A stretch of 64,000 nt of DNA from Flavivirga rizhaonensis (GTDB lineage: Bacteria; Bacteroidota; Bacteroidia; Flavobacteriales; Flavobacteriaceae). The position numbers and the translations under genes are program-made. Shown piece by piece: positions 35,372 to 43,920 of this stretch. The stretch lies in the NCBI RefSeq assembly GCF_004791695.1, contig NZ_SRSO01000006.1:1-64000 (forward strand). The letters are read 5' to 3'. Position 1 is the stretch's first letter, and each line of letters begins with the position of its first letter. The notes below the pieces were generated by a model. It made no database searches. It had not been told where the DNA came from and saw nothing but the letters and a program-made list of their open reading frames with translations.

Positions 35372-37096
35372 TTAACTTGTTTTATTCTTTTTAAATGCTG
35401 CTGCTGCGTGGTTAGCGGCTCTTGCTGTTAATGCCATATAAGTTAATGATGGGTTTTGACAAGCAGATGATGTCATACAAGCGCCATCTGTTACGTAAAC
35501 ATTTGGTACAGTGTGTATTTGGTTGTACTTGTTTAAAACGGATGTTTTAGGATCATGACCCATTCTTGCTGTACCCATTTCATGAATACAGGCTCCTGGG
35601 ACAGCTTTTCCTAAATAGCCCTGAACATTTTTATAGCCTGCAGCTTTTAACATGGCAACGGCCTGATCCCTCATGTCCTCTCTCATTTTCATTTCATTCT
35701 CTTTAAACTCGGCATCTATATCTAAAGTCGGTAAGCCCCATTCATCTAGAATATCATAATTTAAAGATACTTTATTTTCATGGTAAGGCAGGCATTCACC
35801 AAAACCAGTCATTCCTATTTGCCAGGGCCCTGGTTTTAAAAGTTCATCTTTTAATTCTTTTCCATAGCTTAATTCAGATACAGCACGCTGCCAATTAGTT
35901 CTACTAGCACTGCCTTGGTAACCATAGCCTCGGACGAATTCTTTTTGATCTGTTTTATCATTTAAATTTCTAAATCGGGGTATATAAAAACCGTTGGGTT
36001 TTCTTCCTTTGTAATAGTTGTCGTCAAACCCTTCAACTTCAGCTGACGCGCCTACCGCGTAATGATGATCCATAAGATTGTGACCAAGTTCACCGCTATC
36101 ATTGCCTAATCCGTTAGGAAATCTTTTAGATTTTGATTGGAGTAAAATAGATGCTGTTGCTAATGTTGATGCACAATTAAAAATAATAGATGCTTTAAAA
36201 AATATTTTTTCTTTAGTTTCAGCATCTATAACTTTTACACCAGTGGCTAAGCCAGATACTTCACTATATACAATTTCATAAGCAATGGAGTTGGGGCGTA
36301 AATGCATATTCCCTGTTCGCTCTGCTGCTGGTAATGTTGAAGAATTGCTACTAAAATAGCCTCCAAAAGGACATCCTCGGATACATCTGTTTCTATATTG
36401 GCAATTAGATCTACCTTCATGCATGGCATTTCCGGTTAAATGTGCCACTCTACCAACTGTTAATACTCTATCATCATCAAATTCATTATCTAGAGTGTTT
36501 TGTAAATCTTTTTCAACACAATTTAATTCCATAGGATCGGAAAGTTTTCCGTCTGGTAATTGAGAAAGCCCTAAATTTTGACCAGAGACTCCAATAAATT
36601 CTTCGACTTTATCATACCAAGGTGCTATGTCATTATAACGAATGGGCCAATCAACGCCATGTCCATCTTTTTTATTGGCTTCAAAATCCATTTTGCTCCA
36701 TCTATAACTCTGTTTTCCCCACATGATGGAGCGACCACCAACGTGATAGCCTCGTATCCATAAGTAGTCTTTCACTTCATTATATGGATGTTTTAAATCA
36801 TCTACAAACCAATGCTTGCTTGCTGGTCTGGTAAGGGATCCGCCCCATAACCTGCTTTGTGTTTGCTGATTTATTAGGTCATTTTCGTGTTGCTTTCCTC
36901 TGTATTTAAAGTCCCAAGGATCTATATGCATGGTTGGGTAATCTTCAATATGTTTTACCATACGACCTCTATCAAGAACCAATGTTTTTAATCCATTTTC
37001 GCAAAGCTCTTTGGCAGCCCAGCCTCCACTAATTCCTGTACCTATAACTATGGCGTCATAGGTTGTTGGATATTCAGTTATTACGTCTTCAATCAT
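35372..37096 (-). CDS. GMC family flavo-oxidoreductase, copy 2
   Basis: Using the ATG at 37096 gives 574 residues; the frame is open 9 codons further upstream. It has the same FAD loop IGTGISGGWAAKELCENG, the cluster CQYRNRCIRGCPFG, and the catalytic CIHEMGTARMGHDP and CQNPSLTYMALTARA. Sequence identity with the copy at 33032 is high throughout, so the two arose by tandem duplication together with their subunit-3 genes. This copy is the first gene of the operon, divergent from the AraC regulator across a region with a perfect inverted repeat. The different middle regions may give each pair its own sugar. Confidence 0.85.
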   Translation of the reverse strand: MIEDVITEYPTTYDAIVIGTGISGGWAAKELCENGLKTLVLDRGRMVKHIEDYPTMHIDPWDFKYRGKQHENDLINQQTQSRLWGGSLTRPASKHWFVDDLKHPYNEVKDYLWIRGYHVGGRSIMWGKQSYRWSKMDFEANKKDGHGVDWPIRYNDIAPWYDKVEEFIGVSGQNLGLSQLPDGKLSDPMELNCVEKDLQNTLDNEFDDDRVLTVGRVAHLTGNAMHEGRSNCQYRNRCIRGCPFGGYFSSNSSTLPAAERTGNMHLRPNSIAYEIVYSEVSGLATGVKVIDAETKEKIFFKASIIFNCASTLATASILLQSKSKRFPNGLGNDSGELGHNLMDHHYAVGASAEVEGFDDNYYKGRKPNGFYIPRFRNLNDKTDQKEFVRGYGYQGSASRTNWQRAVSELSYGKELKDELLKPGPWQIGMTGFGECLPYHENKVSLNYDILDEWGLPTLDIDAEFKENEMKMREDMRDQAVAMLKAAGYKNVQGYLGKAVPGACIHEMGTARMGHDPKTSVLNKYNQIHTVPNVYVTDGACMTSSACQNPSLTYMALTARAANHAAAAFKKNKTS

Positions 37097-37132
37097 TATT
37101 GTGTTTGGTATATTTATATGCAAATGTTTTTC

Positions 37133-37178
37133 TAATGAATAAGTGTTGAAATCTATAATTTGATAATCTTATTCATTA
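37133..37178. promoter_or_regulatory. Candidate operator: 11-bp perfect inverted repeat between regulator and GMC operon
   Basis: TAATGAATAAG (37133-37143) and CTTATTCATTA (37168-37178) are perfect inverted copies with 24 bases between. It lies 37-82 bases upstream of the GMC start and 82-127 bases upstream of the AraC-type gene start, the usual place for a shared operator. The regulator as binding partner is inferred. Confidence 0.55.
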
Positions 37179-37259
37179 AAAACAGAGAAAATAGTATTTA
37201 AATTTCTAATTATTGGAAAATTAACTAATTTGCATGATATTGATGTTCAAATTATTTCA

Positions 37260-38291
37260 ATGAAAATAAACATACAAGAAATTGAACCTTATGAAGCCGA
37301 TGGGGTTGTTTACCATGCCGACACTTGTTTGCCATTAATTGATGCTTTTAAGCGTAAAAAATTAAAATTTAAAGCGCTTGCACGACACACTTATCCAGGT
37401 GATAGATTAGATGAAAATACACTCGGACTAAATAGCATTGGATATTGGGATGCTAACGAACCACAAGATTGGGGTTTGGATTGGCATAGAAACGAGGGTA
37501 TAGAATTTCATTTTTTAGAATCAGGTACAATGCCGTATTCTCAAGAAAACAAAGAAGTTTTATTAACGCCAAATCATTTAACAATTACCCGTCCATGGGA
37601 AGCCCATAAAGTAGGGAATCCATATATAGGCATGGGAAAGTTTTATTGGGTGATTATAGATTTGGGTGTTCGTAGGCCACATCAAGACTGGGTTTGGCCG
37701 GATTGGATAACCTTAACGCCTTCAGATTTAACAAGACTTACTACTATTTTAAGGCAGAATGAAAAATCTATTTGGAAAACAGACCAACGCGTTCGAGATT
37801 GTTTTATGCGAATAAATAAAGCAGTAAACACGGATGTAAAAGGTAATAATGCTTCTAGAATAAGATTACTTGTAAATTATTTATTGATTTTATTGCTCGA
37901 TTTATTGAATACAGATGATATTGTTTTAAATGAATCGCTCACAGATAGCTCTAGAAGCGTGAAATTCTTTTTAAAAGAACTCGAAAAAAGTCTTTCGGAA
38001 AATTGGACAATTGAGTTGATGGCACAATCTGCAGGAGTGGGATTGACACGATTTACACATCATTGCAAACGATTGACGAACTTGACTCCTATGCGCTATT
38101 TAATGATGAAACGCTTAGAAATGTCTAAAGAAATACTTCAAGGAAATAAAGATTTAACTATTGCTGAAATAGCTTATATGTGTGGGTTTACAACGAGTCA
38201 ATATTTTGCTACAGTGTTTAAAAAGCATGAGAAATGTTCGCCTAATGAATATAGATTAAAGTATGCGATTAATAATTTTCAATTTGCTTGA
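37260..38291 (+). CDS. AraC family transcriptional regulator with cupin sensor domain
   Basis: The ATG at 37260 gives 343 residues; an upstream TTG at 37230 would add ten and is less likely. The N-terminal half is a cupin-like sugar-sensing domain (ALARHTYPGDRLD, GIEFHFLESG, HLTITRPWEAHKVG). The C-terminal 100 residues hold two helix-turn-helix units, ending in LTIAEIAYMCGFTTSQYFATVFKKHEKCSPNEYR, the AraC signature. It is divergent from the GMC operon and upstream of the second sugar operon, so it probably activates both in response to an oxidised or intact glycoside. The inducer is unknown. Confidence 0.87.
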   Translation: MKINIQEIEPYEADGVVYHADTCLPLIDAFKRKKLKFKALARHTYPGDRLDENTLGLNSIGYWDANEPQDWGLDWHRNEGIEFHFLESGTMPYSQENKEVLLTPNHLTITRPWEAHKVGNPYIGMGKFYWVIIDLGVRRPHQDWVWPDWITLTPSDLTRLTTILRQNEKSIWKTDQRVRDCFMRINKAVNTDVKGNNASRIRLLVNYLLILLLDLLNTDDIVLNESLTDSSRSVKFFLKELEKSLSENWTIELMAQSAGVGLTRFTHHCKRLTNLTPMRYLMMKRLEMSKEILQGNKDLTIAEIAYMCGFTTSQYFATVFKKHEKCSPNEYRLKYAINNFQFA

Positions 38292-38501
38292 TTTCAATCA
38301 AAAAGAAATTTTGATATGTTTAAATTCTTTCACTGAATAAATATACACAATATTTTAAATTCAAATATATATATTCACATAATCATTACAATACCAATTT
38401 ATTGATTGAACTTACTGTAAAAAAAATGATGACTTTTTCTTTATACGGTAAATTTAATTGGCAATGGGTATAATTCATAATCTCACTTAAAAACAACCTT
38501 T

Positions 38502-39458
38502 ATGAAACGAAGAGATTTTGTGACAAAAACAACTTCTGCAAGTGTCGCCTTGTCACTATTTGGTTTATATACATGTAAAAATTCAGAAAAAGAGAAAAAA
38601 CAATTAAATAGTACTTCTAAGGATGCATCATTGTTTTTTAAAATGTCTCTGGCACAGTGGTCTTTACATAGAGCTTTGTTCGGAAATAAAATGAATAATT
38701 TAGATTTTGCTTCAAAATCCCGAAGTTTTGGTTTTGAAGGATTAGAATATGTAAATGGCTTTTTTAAAGATAAAGCAAACGACATGTCTTATTTAAAAGA
38801 GATGAATTTAAGAGCTATCAATGAAGGCCAACAAAATGTCCTGATAATGATTGATGGAGAAGGTCATTTGGCAGATGCCAATACTAGTAAAAGATTAGAA
38901 GCTATTGAAAATCATTATAAATGGATTGAAGCGGCTCATTTTTTAGGCTGCCATGCGATTCGAGTTAATTTAGCAGGAGGTCTCAATAAAGATGAAGCAG
39001 TAAAAGCAAGTGTCGATTCTTTAAATACACTTTCAGATTTTGCAAAGGGTTCTAAAATTAATGTTTTGGTTGAGAACCATGGGGGCTTTTCTTCAAATGG
39101 AAAGTGGATGACCGACGTGTTTTCTCAGATAGAAAATAAAAATTGTGGAACGTTACCGGATTTTGGAAATTTCTGCATAGAAAAAGACAAAGATGGAATT
39201 TGTGTTGAGGAATATGATAGATATCAAGGCATGAAAGAACTGTTGCCTTATGCTAAAGCAGTAAGCGCAAAATCTTATAATTTTAATAAAAAAGGAGAAG
39301 ATACTGTTATAAATTATTATAAAATGATGAAAATGGTTAAGGAATCAGGTTATACTGGTTTTGTTGGTGTTGAATATGAAGGTGATATACTACCTGAAGA
39401 AAAAGGAATCGAACTAACCAGAGATTTGTTGGTTCGTGTGGGGAAACAACTTTCTTGA
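38502..39458 (+). CDS. Tat-exported xylose-isomerase-like TIM barrel protein
   Basis: A 318-residue protein with a Tat signal (MKRRDFVTK) and a possible lipobox LYTC (Cys 25). The barrel contains FGFEGLEYVNGF, CHAIRVNLAGG, VLVENHGGFSSNGKWM, GTLPDFGNFCIE and FVGVEYEGD, typical sugar phosphate isomerase/epimerase motifs with metal-binding Glu and Asp. It is the first gene of the plus-strand unit with the MFS transporter, a Gfo/Idh/MocA enzyme, another TIM barrel and a DUF1080 protein. An isomerase, epimerase or C-C/C-O lyase role on keto-sugars is possible. The true substrate is unknown. Confidence 0.75.
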   Translation: MKRRDFVTKTTSASVALSLFGLYTCKNSEKEKKQLNSTSKDASLFFKMSLAQWSLHRALFGNKMNNLDFASKSRSFGFEGLEYVNGFFKDKANDMSYLKEMNLRAINEGQQNVLIMIDGEGHLADANTSKRLEAIENHYKWIEAAHFLGCHAIRVNLAGGLNKDEAVKASVDSLNTLSDFAKGSKINVLVENHGGFSSNGKWMTDVFSQIENKNCGTLPDFGNFCIEKDKDGICVEEYDRYQGMKELLPYAKAVSAKSYNFNKKGEDTVINYYKMMKMVKESGYTGFVGVEYEGDILPEEKGIELTRDLLVRVGKQLS

Positions 39459-39482
39459 GAAACTAATTAAACTAAATATATA

Positions 39483-40658
39483 ATGGAGAATATTAATAAA
39501 AACAGGCTTTTTCTGGCAAGTTGTCTTGCGTTGATTACTACGGCAATGACTTTTGCTATTCGTGCACGTTTAGAAACTGTATTTGGTCCGGAAGGTGTAG
39601 GTCTTACCCTTGAACAAATAGGATATGCCTTTGCACCTGCTTTTTTTGGATTTACTATAGCTATGATAATAGGTGGTCCTTTAGTTGATTTACTTGGCAT
39701 TAAAAAAATAACCTGGATGGCATTTATTACGCATGCAGTCGGCATCGTTTTAACTATTATGGCAGATTCTATGACGTCCTTATTTATTGCAACGTTATTT
39801 GTTGGTATTGGTAATGGCTTTGTTGAAGCGGCTTTAAATCCGTTAGTAGCATCCATGTATCCAAATGAGAAAACTAAAATGCTGAATAGGTTTCATGTCT
39901 GGTTTCCAGGAGGTATTGTAATTGGAGCACTTTTAGGATGGTTAACAATGGATGTTATGGAGCAAAGCTGGCAATTTATGGTAGGAACTTTATTTATTCC
40001 ATTAATAATTTATGGGGTCTTATTTATAGGTCAAAAAATTCCTGTGACTGAACGTGTTCAATTAGGAGTAAGTAATAAGAAAATGTTTGCCAGTGTCTTA
40101 AATCCTTTGTTTCTTTTTATGGTAGCTTGTATGTTTCTTACAGCAGCTTCTGAGTTAGGGACAACTCAACGTATTGAGTCTTTGTTAAAAGAATCTGTAG
40201 CACAACCATTATTAGTATTAGCTTTTATAAATGGTATTATGGCTTTAGGACGATTATTTGCTGGTAAGGTGGTTCATAAATTAAAACCTTCTGGGATGCT
40301 GTTATATTCTGCAATATTCACCTTTATAGGTTTATGGATGCTCACAGTAACAAGTGGAGGGATGACTTTTGTCGCGGCGGCTGTTTTTGCTATAGGAGTT
40401 ACTTTTTTCTGGCCAACAATGCTTGGTTTCGTTGCAGAATATTTACCAGAGACAGGCGCTTTAGGGCTTTCTGTTATGGGAGGTGCCGGTATGTTTTCTG
40501 TATCAATAGTATTACCTGTTATGGGAAGACTTATGGATGGTGAAGGAGGTATTAATGAAGCTTTAAGAACGATGTCTATTCTACCTGCCATTTTAATTGT
40601 AGCATTTTTGGGGCTAAATATCTATATGAAAAAAAGAAATCAAAGAGCAGAAGTATAA
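39483..40658 (+). CDS. MFS transporter, probable sugar importer
   Basis: A 391-residue inner-membrane protein with about twelve hydrophobic segments and the short cytoplasmic loop between the halves near residue 195. GGPLVDLLGIKK replaces the usual loop 2-3 motif, and a late ETGALGLSVMGGAGMFSVS segment is like that of fucose/glucose-type MFS permeases. It starts 24 bases after the isomerase gene and 7 bases before the Gfo/Idh/MocA gene. In this setting it probably imports the monosaccharide or keto-sugar produced outside. Direction and substrate are inferred from context. Confidence 0.83.
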   Translation: MENINKNRLFLASCLALITTAMTFAIRARLETVFGPEGVGLTLEQIGYAFAPAFFGFTIAMIIGGPLVDLLGIKKITWMAFITHAVGIVLTIMADSMTSLFIATLFVGIGNGFVEAALNPLVASMYPNEKTKMLNRFHVWFPGGIVIGALLGWLTMDVMEQSWQFMVGTLFIPLIIYGVLFIGQKIPVTERVQLGVSNKKMFASVLNPLFLFMVACMFLTAASELGTTQRIESLLKESVAQPLLVLAFINGIMALGRLFAGKVVHKLKPSGMLLYSAIFTFIGLWMLTVTSGGMTFVAAAVFAIGVTFFWPTMLGFVAEYLPETGALGLSVMGGAGMFSVSIVLPVMGRLMDGEGGINEALRTMSILPAILIVAFLGLNIYMKKRNQRAEV

Positions 40659-40665
40659 TTAAAAT

Positions 40666-41811
40666 ATGAATAGAAAATTAAGAATGGGAATGATTGGTGG
40701 AGGCACTGGATCATTCATTGGAGATGTGCATAGAAAAGCAGCATCCATTGATGGAATGATAGATTTGGTATGTGGTGCTTTTAGTAGTAGTGCAGAAAAA
40801 TCGATAGTATCTGGAAAAGCTTTATATCTTCCTGAAGATAGATGTTATGGGAGTTATGAAGAAATGATTTTAAAAGAAAAAGAACTTCCAGCTGATGTCC
40901 GAATGGATTTTGTGGCTATTGTAACGCCAAATCATATGCACTTTCCACCAGCAAAACTAGCTTTAGAGAATGGGTTTCATGTGGTTTGTGATAAACCAAT
41001 GACTTTAACATTAGAAGAAGCCATTGCCTTAGAAAAGATTGTTGCTAAAAGCGGAAAATTATTTGCGCTAACACATAATTACACAGGACACCCATTAGTA
41101 AAGCAAGCCAAAGCTATGGTAGCTAATGGTGATTTAGGAAACATTAGAAAAATACAAGTTCAATATTTACAAGGTTGGTTGTCTACGGCAGTAGAATCTA
41201 CAGAGAATAAACAAGCAGCTTGGAGAGTGGATCCTAAACGTTCTGGAATAGGTGGTGCGTTAGGAGATATTGGAACCCATGCTGAAAATCTGGTCGAATA
41301 TATTACAGGTTTAAAAATTGATGAACTAGCTGCTGATTTAGGTCGATTTGGGGAAGGTAGAACTCTAGACGATGATGGTAATTTATTACTTCGTATGGAA
41401 AATGGAGCAAAAGGAACCATGTCGATTTCTCAAATTGCTTTAGGAGAAGAAAATAATTTAGCCATTAGACTATATGGTGAAAAAGGGAGCTTAGAATGGC
41501 ACCAGGAAAACCCAAATCAATTGATTACACGTTGGCTTGAAAATCCTATTAAAATCTTTACACCAAACGGAAACGATCTATATCCAGAAGCATTGAATGT
41601 ATCTAGAATCCCCGCTGGTCATCCAGAAGGTTATTTGGAAGCTTTTGCTACTATTTATAAAAATTTCGTAACCCATTTAATGGCAGTCTTAAACGGAGAA
41701 ACGATAGAAAAGCCAGATTACCCAACAGCAAAAGATGGTGTTCGTGGTATGAAGTTTATTTATGCTGCAGTAGAAAGTGACACGAATAATGCGGCTTGGA
41801 CAAAAATTTAA
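40666..41811 (+). CDS. Gfo/Idh/MocA family NAD(P)-dependent sugar oxidoreductase
   Basis: A 381-residue cytoplasmic enzyme without signal peptide. The Rossmann start GMIGGGTGSFIGDVH binds the nucleotide, VAIVTPNHMHFPPA follows, and the catalytic DKPMTLTLEEA lysine motif is intact. The later GIGGALGDIGTHAENLV contains the conserved Asp and His. The family oxidises or reduces sugar hydroxyl/keto groups. With the extracellular GMC enzymes making a keto-sugar, this enzyme may reduce the imported 3-keto-sugar back to a normal sugar. It is co-transcribed with the MFS gene (7-base gap). Confidence 0.86.
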   Translation: MNRKLRMGMIGGGTGSFIGDVHRKAASIDGMIDLVCGAFSSSAEKSIVSGKALYLPEDRCYGSYEEMILKEKELPADVRMDFVAIVTPNHMHFPPAKLALENGFHVVCDKPMTLTLEEAIALEKIVAKSGKLFALTHNYTGHPLVKQAKAMVANGDLGNIRKIQVQYLQGWLSTAVESTENKQAAWRVDPKRSGIGGALGDIGTHAENLVEYITGLKIDELAADLGRFGEGRTLDDDGNLLLRMENGAKGTMSISQIALGEENNLAIRLYGEKGSLEWHQENPNQLITRWLENPIKIFTPNGNDLYPEALNVSRIPAGHPEGYLEAFATIYKNFVTHLMAVLNGETIEKPDYPTAKDGVRGMKFIYAAVESDTNNAAWTKI

Positions 41812-41851
41812 AAACAAGAATCAAAGGAAAATCATATTGAATATGAGCTCT

Positions 41852-41885
41852 CAGTTCCTCCCTTTTGGGAAGGTTAGGAGGGGCT
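41852..41885. repeat. Small palindromic intergenic repeat
   Basis: CCTCCCTTTTGGGAAGG and TTAGGAGGGGCT form an imperfect hairpin between the Gfo/Idh/MocA gene and the next gene. Short CTCCCTTTTGGGAAGG-type elements are common in flavobacterial spacers. It does not look like a terminator. Confidence 0.45.
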
Positions 41886-41904
41886 TTAAGATAAGAGTAA
41901 TATT

Positions 41905-42957
41905 ATGAAAACAATAAAAGGACCTGCTGTATTTTTAGCGCAATTTGCAGGAAGTGAAGCGCCATTTAATTCTCTGGATGGGATGTGTAAATGGGCAGCA
42001 GATTTAGGGTATAAAGGCATTCAAATTCCAACTTGGGAGTCTAGTTTGATTGATGTGGAAAAAGCTGCAGAAAGCCAAACTTATTGCGATGAGTTAAAAG
42101 GAAAAGTAGCATCTTATGGGTTGGAAATCACAGAGCTATCTACACATTTACAAGGGCAATTAGTAGCTGTGAATCCTGCTTACGACAGCATGTTTGATGG
42201 TTTTGCACCCGAACATGTTAGAAATAATCCAAAAGCAAGAACAGAATGGGCTATAGACTTTGTTAAAAAATCGGGTACGGCAAGTGGAAGATTAGGTTTA
42301 AATGCACACGCTACGTTTTCTGGAGCTTTAATGTGGCATACCATGTATCCATGGCCACAACGACCAAATGGACTAGTAGAAATGGGATTCAAAGAACTCG
42401 CTAAAAGGTGGCTTCCTATTTTAAATCATTTTGATGAACAAGGTGTTGATGTGTGTTACGAAATCCATCCAGGTGAAGATTTACATGATGGGATTTCTTA
42501 TGAACGATTTTTAGAAGCCACAGGTAATCATAAACGGGCTAATATTTTATATGACCCAAGTCATTATGTATTGCAACAATTGGATTATTTAACCTTTATC
42601 GATTATTATCATGAGCGTATTAGGGCGTTTCATGTAAAAGATGCGGAATTTAACCCTACTGGAAAACAAGGGGTTTATGGCGGGTATGCCGATTGGAAAG
42701 ATCGTGCAGGACGGTTTAGATCGCTTGGGGATGGGCAAGTAGATTTTAAAGGGATTTTTTCAAAACTAACAAAATATGAATGTGATGTCTGGGCTGTTAT
42801 GGAATGGGAATGCTGTATAAAATCCTCTGGACAAGGTGCGAGAGAAGGAGCGCCTTTTATTCAAAAGCATATTATTGAAGCGGCAGAGCGTAGTTTTGAT
42901 GACTTTGCTGGGGGCGATGTTGATGAAGAACAGTTGAAGAATATACTGGGACTGTAA
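41905..42957 (+). CDS. Cytoplasmic xylose-isomerase-like TIM barrel protein
   Basis: A 350-residue sugar phosphate isomerase/epimerase-type protein without a signal sequence, in contrast to the two exported barrels in this cluster. It has LGYKGIQIPTWES, VCYEIHPGEDLHDG (metal-binding Glu), ANILYDPSHYVLQQLDYL (Asp, His), RAFHVKDAEFNP and VWAVMEWECCIKSSGQGAREG. The last motif is shared with proteins found next to Gfo/Idh/MocA dehydrogenases in sugar operons. It would act on the imported sugar after or before reduction. The product is unknown; a repeat element follows the gene. Confidence 0.76.
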   Translation: MKTIKGPAVFLAQFAGSEAPFNSLDGMCKWAADLGYKGIQIPTWESSLIDVEKAAESQTYCDELKGKVASYGLEITELSTHLQGQLVAVNPAYDSMFDGFAPEHVRNNPKARTEWAIDFVKKSGTASGRLGLNAHATFSGALMWHTMYPWPQRPNGLVEMGFKELAKRWLPILNHFDEQGVDVCYEIHPGEDLHDGISYERFLEATGNHKRANILYDPSHYVLQQLDYLTFIDYYHERIRAFHVKDAEFNPTGKQGVYGGYADWKDRAGRFRSLGDGQVDFKGIFSKLTKYECDVWAVMEWECCIKSSGQGAREGAPFIQKHIIEAAERSFDDFAGGDVDEEQLKNILGL

Positions 42958-42965
42958 TTTGAATG

Positions 42966-43090
42966 ATGTCATTCCGAACGCTATTGAAAATAAAATATAT
43001 TTTATTTGAAGATATAAAGCGTAGCTTGTGAGGAGGGATCTCATCCTTTTGAGATTTCTAGAAGGTTTATCTTGAACACAGCCGAAGTCT
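42966..43090 (+). repeat. Dispersed intergenic repeat, copy 2
   Basis: It begins TGTCATTCCGAACGCTA and contains AAAATATATTTTATTTGAAG, TATAAAGCGTAGC, GTGAGGAGGGATCTCATCC, GAGATTTCTAGAAG and GTTTATCTTGAACAC. Word order is as in copy 1. It ends about 27 bases before the next gene's TTG start. Confidence 0.75.
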
Positions 43091-43116
43091 TTAACTAAAC
43101 TTAAAAACTATAAATT

Positions 43117-43920
43117 TTGAATATTAGAAAAACAGTTTTAATCGTCCTGGCTGGAGTGTGTGTTTTTGCATGTGTTGATGATAAGGAAAATAAAACGCCA
43201 GTAAAAACTAAGGAGAAAGTAGACCTTAAAAAAGAACCAACAGATCCTAAAGATACAGAATTTTATGAGCCTGTACCGCCTACAGTAAACCCTACGGGGC
43301 AAGATGGCGTACCAAGTGATGCTATTGTATTATTCGATGGTAAAAATTTAGATAACTGGGTGCATACAAAAGATGGTAGCCCTGCTCAATGGATTTTGAA
43401 TGATGATGGTTCTATGACGGTTAAAGATAAATCTGGAGATATTCAAACAAAGCAAAAGTTTGACTGTATCCAGCTGCACATCGAATGGCGATCTTCTCCT
43501 GAGAAAAGGGCTAGTGGACAAAATAGAAGTAACAGTGGTGTTTTTCTTCAGGAACGTTACGAAGTGCAAGTATTAGATAATAATGATAATGACACTTATG
43601 TTAATGGACAGGTAGGGTCTATTTACAAGCAATCCATTCCATTAGCAAAAGCTTCATTGCCAACAGGGGAATGGAACACCTACGATATTATTTATCATGC
43701 TCCAGAATTCAACCCAGAAGGAGAAAAAACAAAGTCAGCAACCATTACTGTGTTGCATAATGGTATTTTAATTCAAGATCATTATGAAATAAAAGGGACT
43801 ACACCATATATAGGCTGGCCTAAAAATAATCCACATGGAAAAGGCGCATTAAGACTTCAGGATCATGGTGATAATAGTGGCGTAAGTTATCGAAATATTT
43901 GGGTTAGGGAGTTGGATTAG
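43117..43920 (+). CDS. DUF1080 (3-keto-disaccharide hydrolase family) lipoprotein
   Basis: A 267-residue lipoprotein starting at TTG (no ATG upstream in frame), with the lipobox VFAC (Cys 19) and a charged, Pro/Lys-rich linker to about residue 65. The DUF1080 domain opens with AIVLFDGKNLDNWVH and contains IQLHIEWRSSP, RSNSGVFLQERYEVQVLDN, the GSIYKQ turn and the closing GVSYRNIWVREL. It is the last gene of the plus-strand sugar unit, though a repeat copy separates it from its neighbour. It is thought to cleave 3-keto-glycosides outside the cytoplasm. Confidence 0.82.
   Translation: MNIRKTVLIVLAGVCVFACVDDKENKTPVKTKEKVDLKKEPTDPKDTEFYEPVPPTVNPTGQDGVPSDAIVLFDGKNLDNWVHTKDGSPAQWILNDDGSMTVKDKSGDIQTKQKFDCIQLHIEWRSSPEKRASGQNRSNSGVFLQERYEVQVLDNNDNDTYVNGQVGSIYKQSIPLAKASLPTGEWNTYDIIYHAPEFNPEGEKTKSATITVLHNGILIQDHYEIKGTTPYIGWPKNNPHGKGALRLQDHGDNSGVSYRNIWVRELD

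Noticed and set aside
37230..37259. TTG start extending the AraC-type regulator by ten residues
   Set aside because: The ATG at 37260 begins exactly at the cupin domain; the extension has no conserved character.
38334..38377. Second copy of the candidate AraC-type operator
   Set aside because: Only the six-base cores match, spacing is four bases wider and the region is nearly all A/T, so chance is likely; mentioned only as support in a finding.
42766..43044. Minus-strand ORF of 92 codons
   Set aside because: It runs from the repeat copy into the antisense of the TIM-barrel gene at 41905; a shadow.
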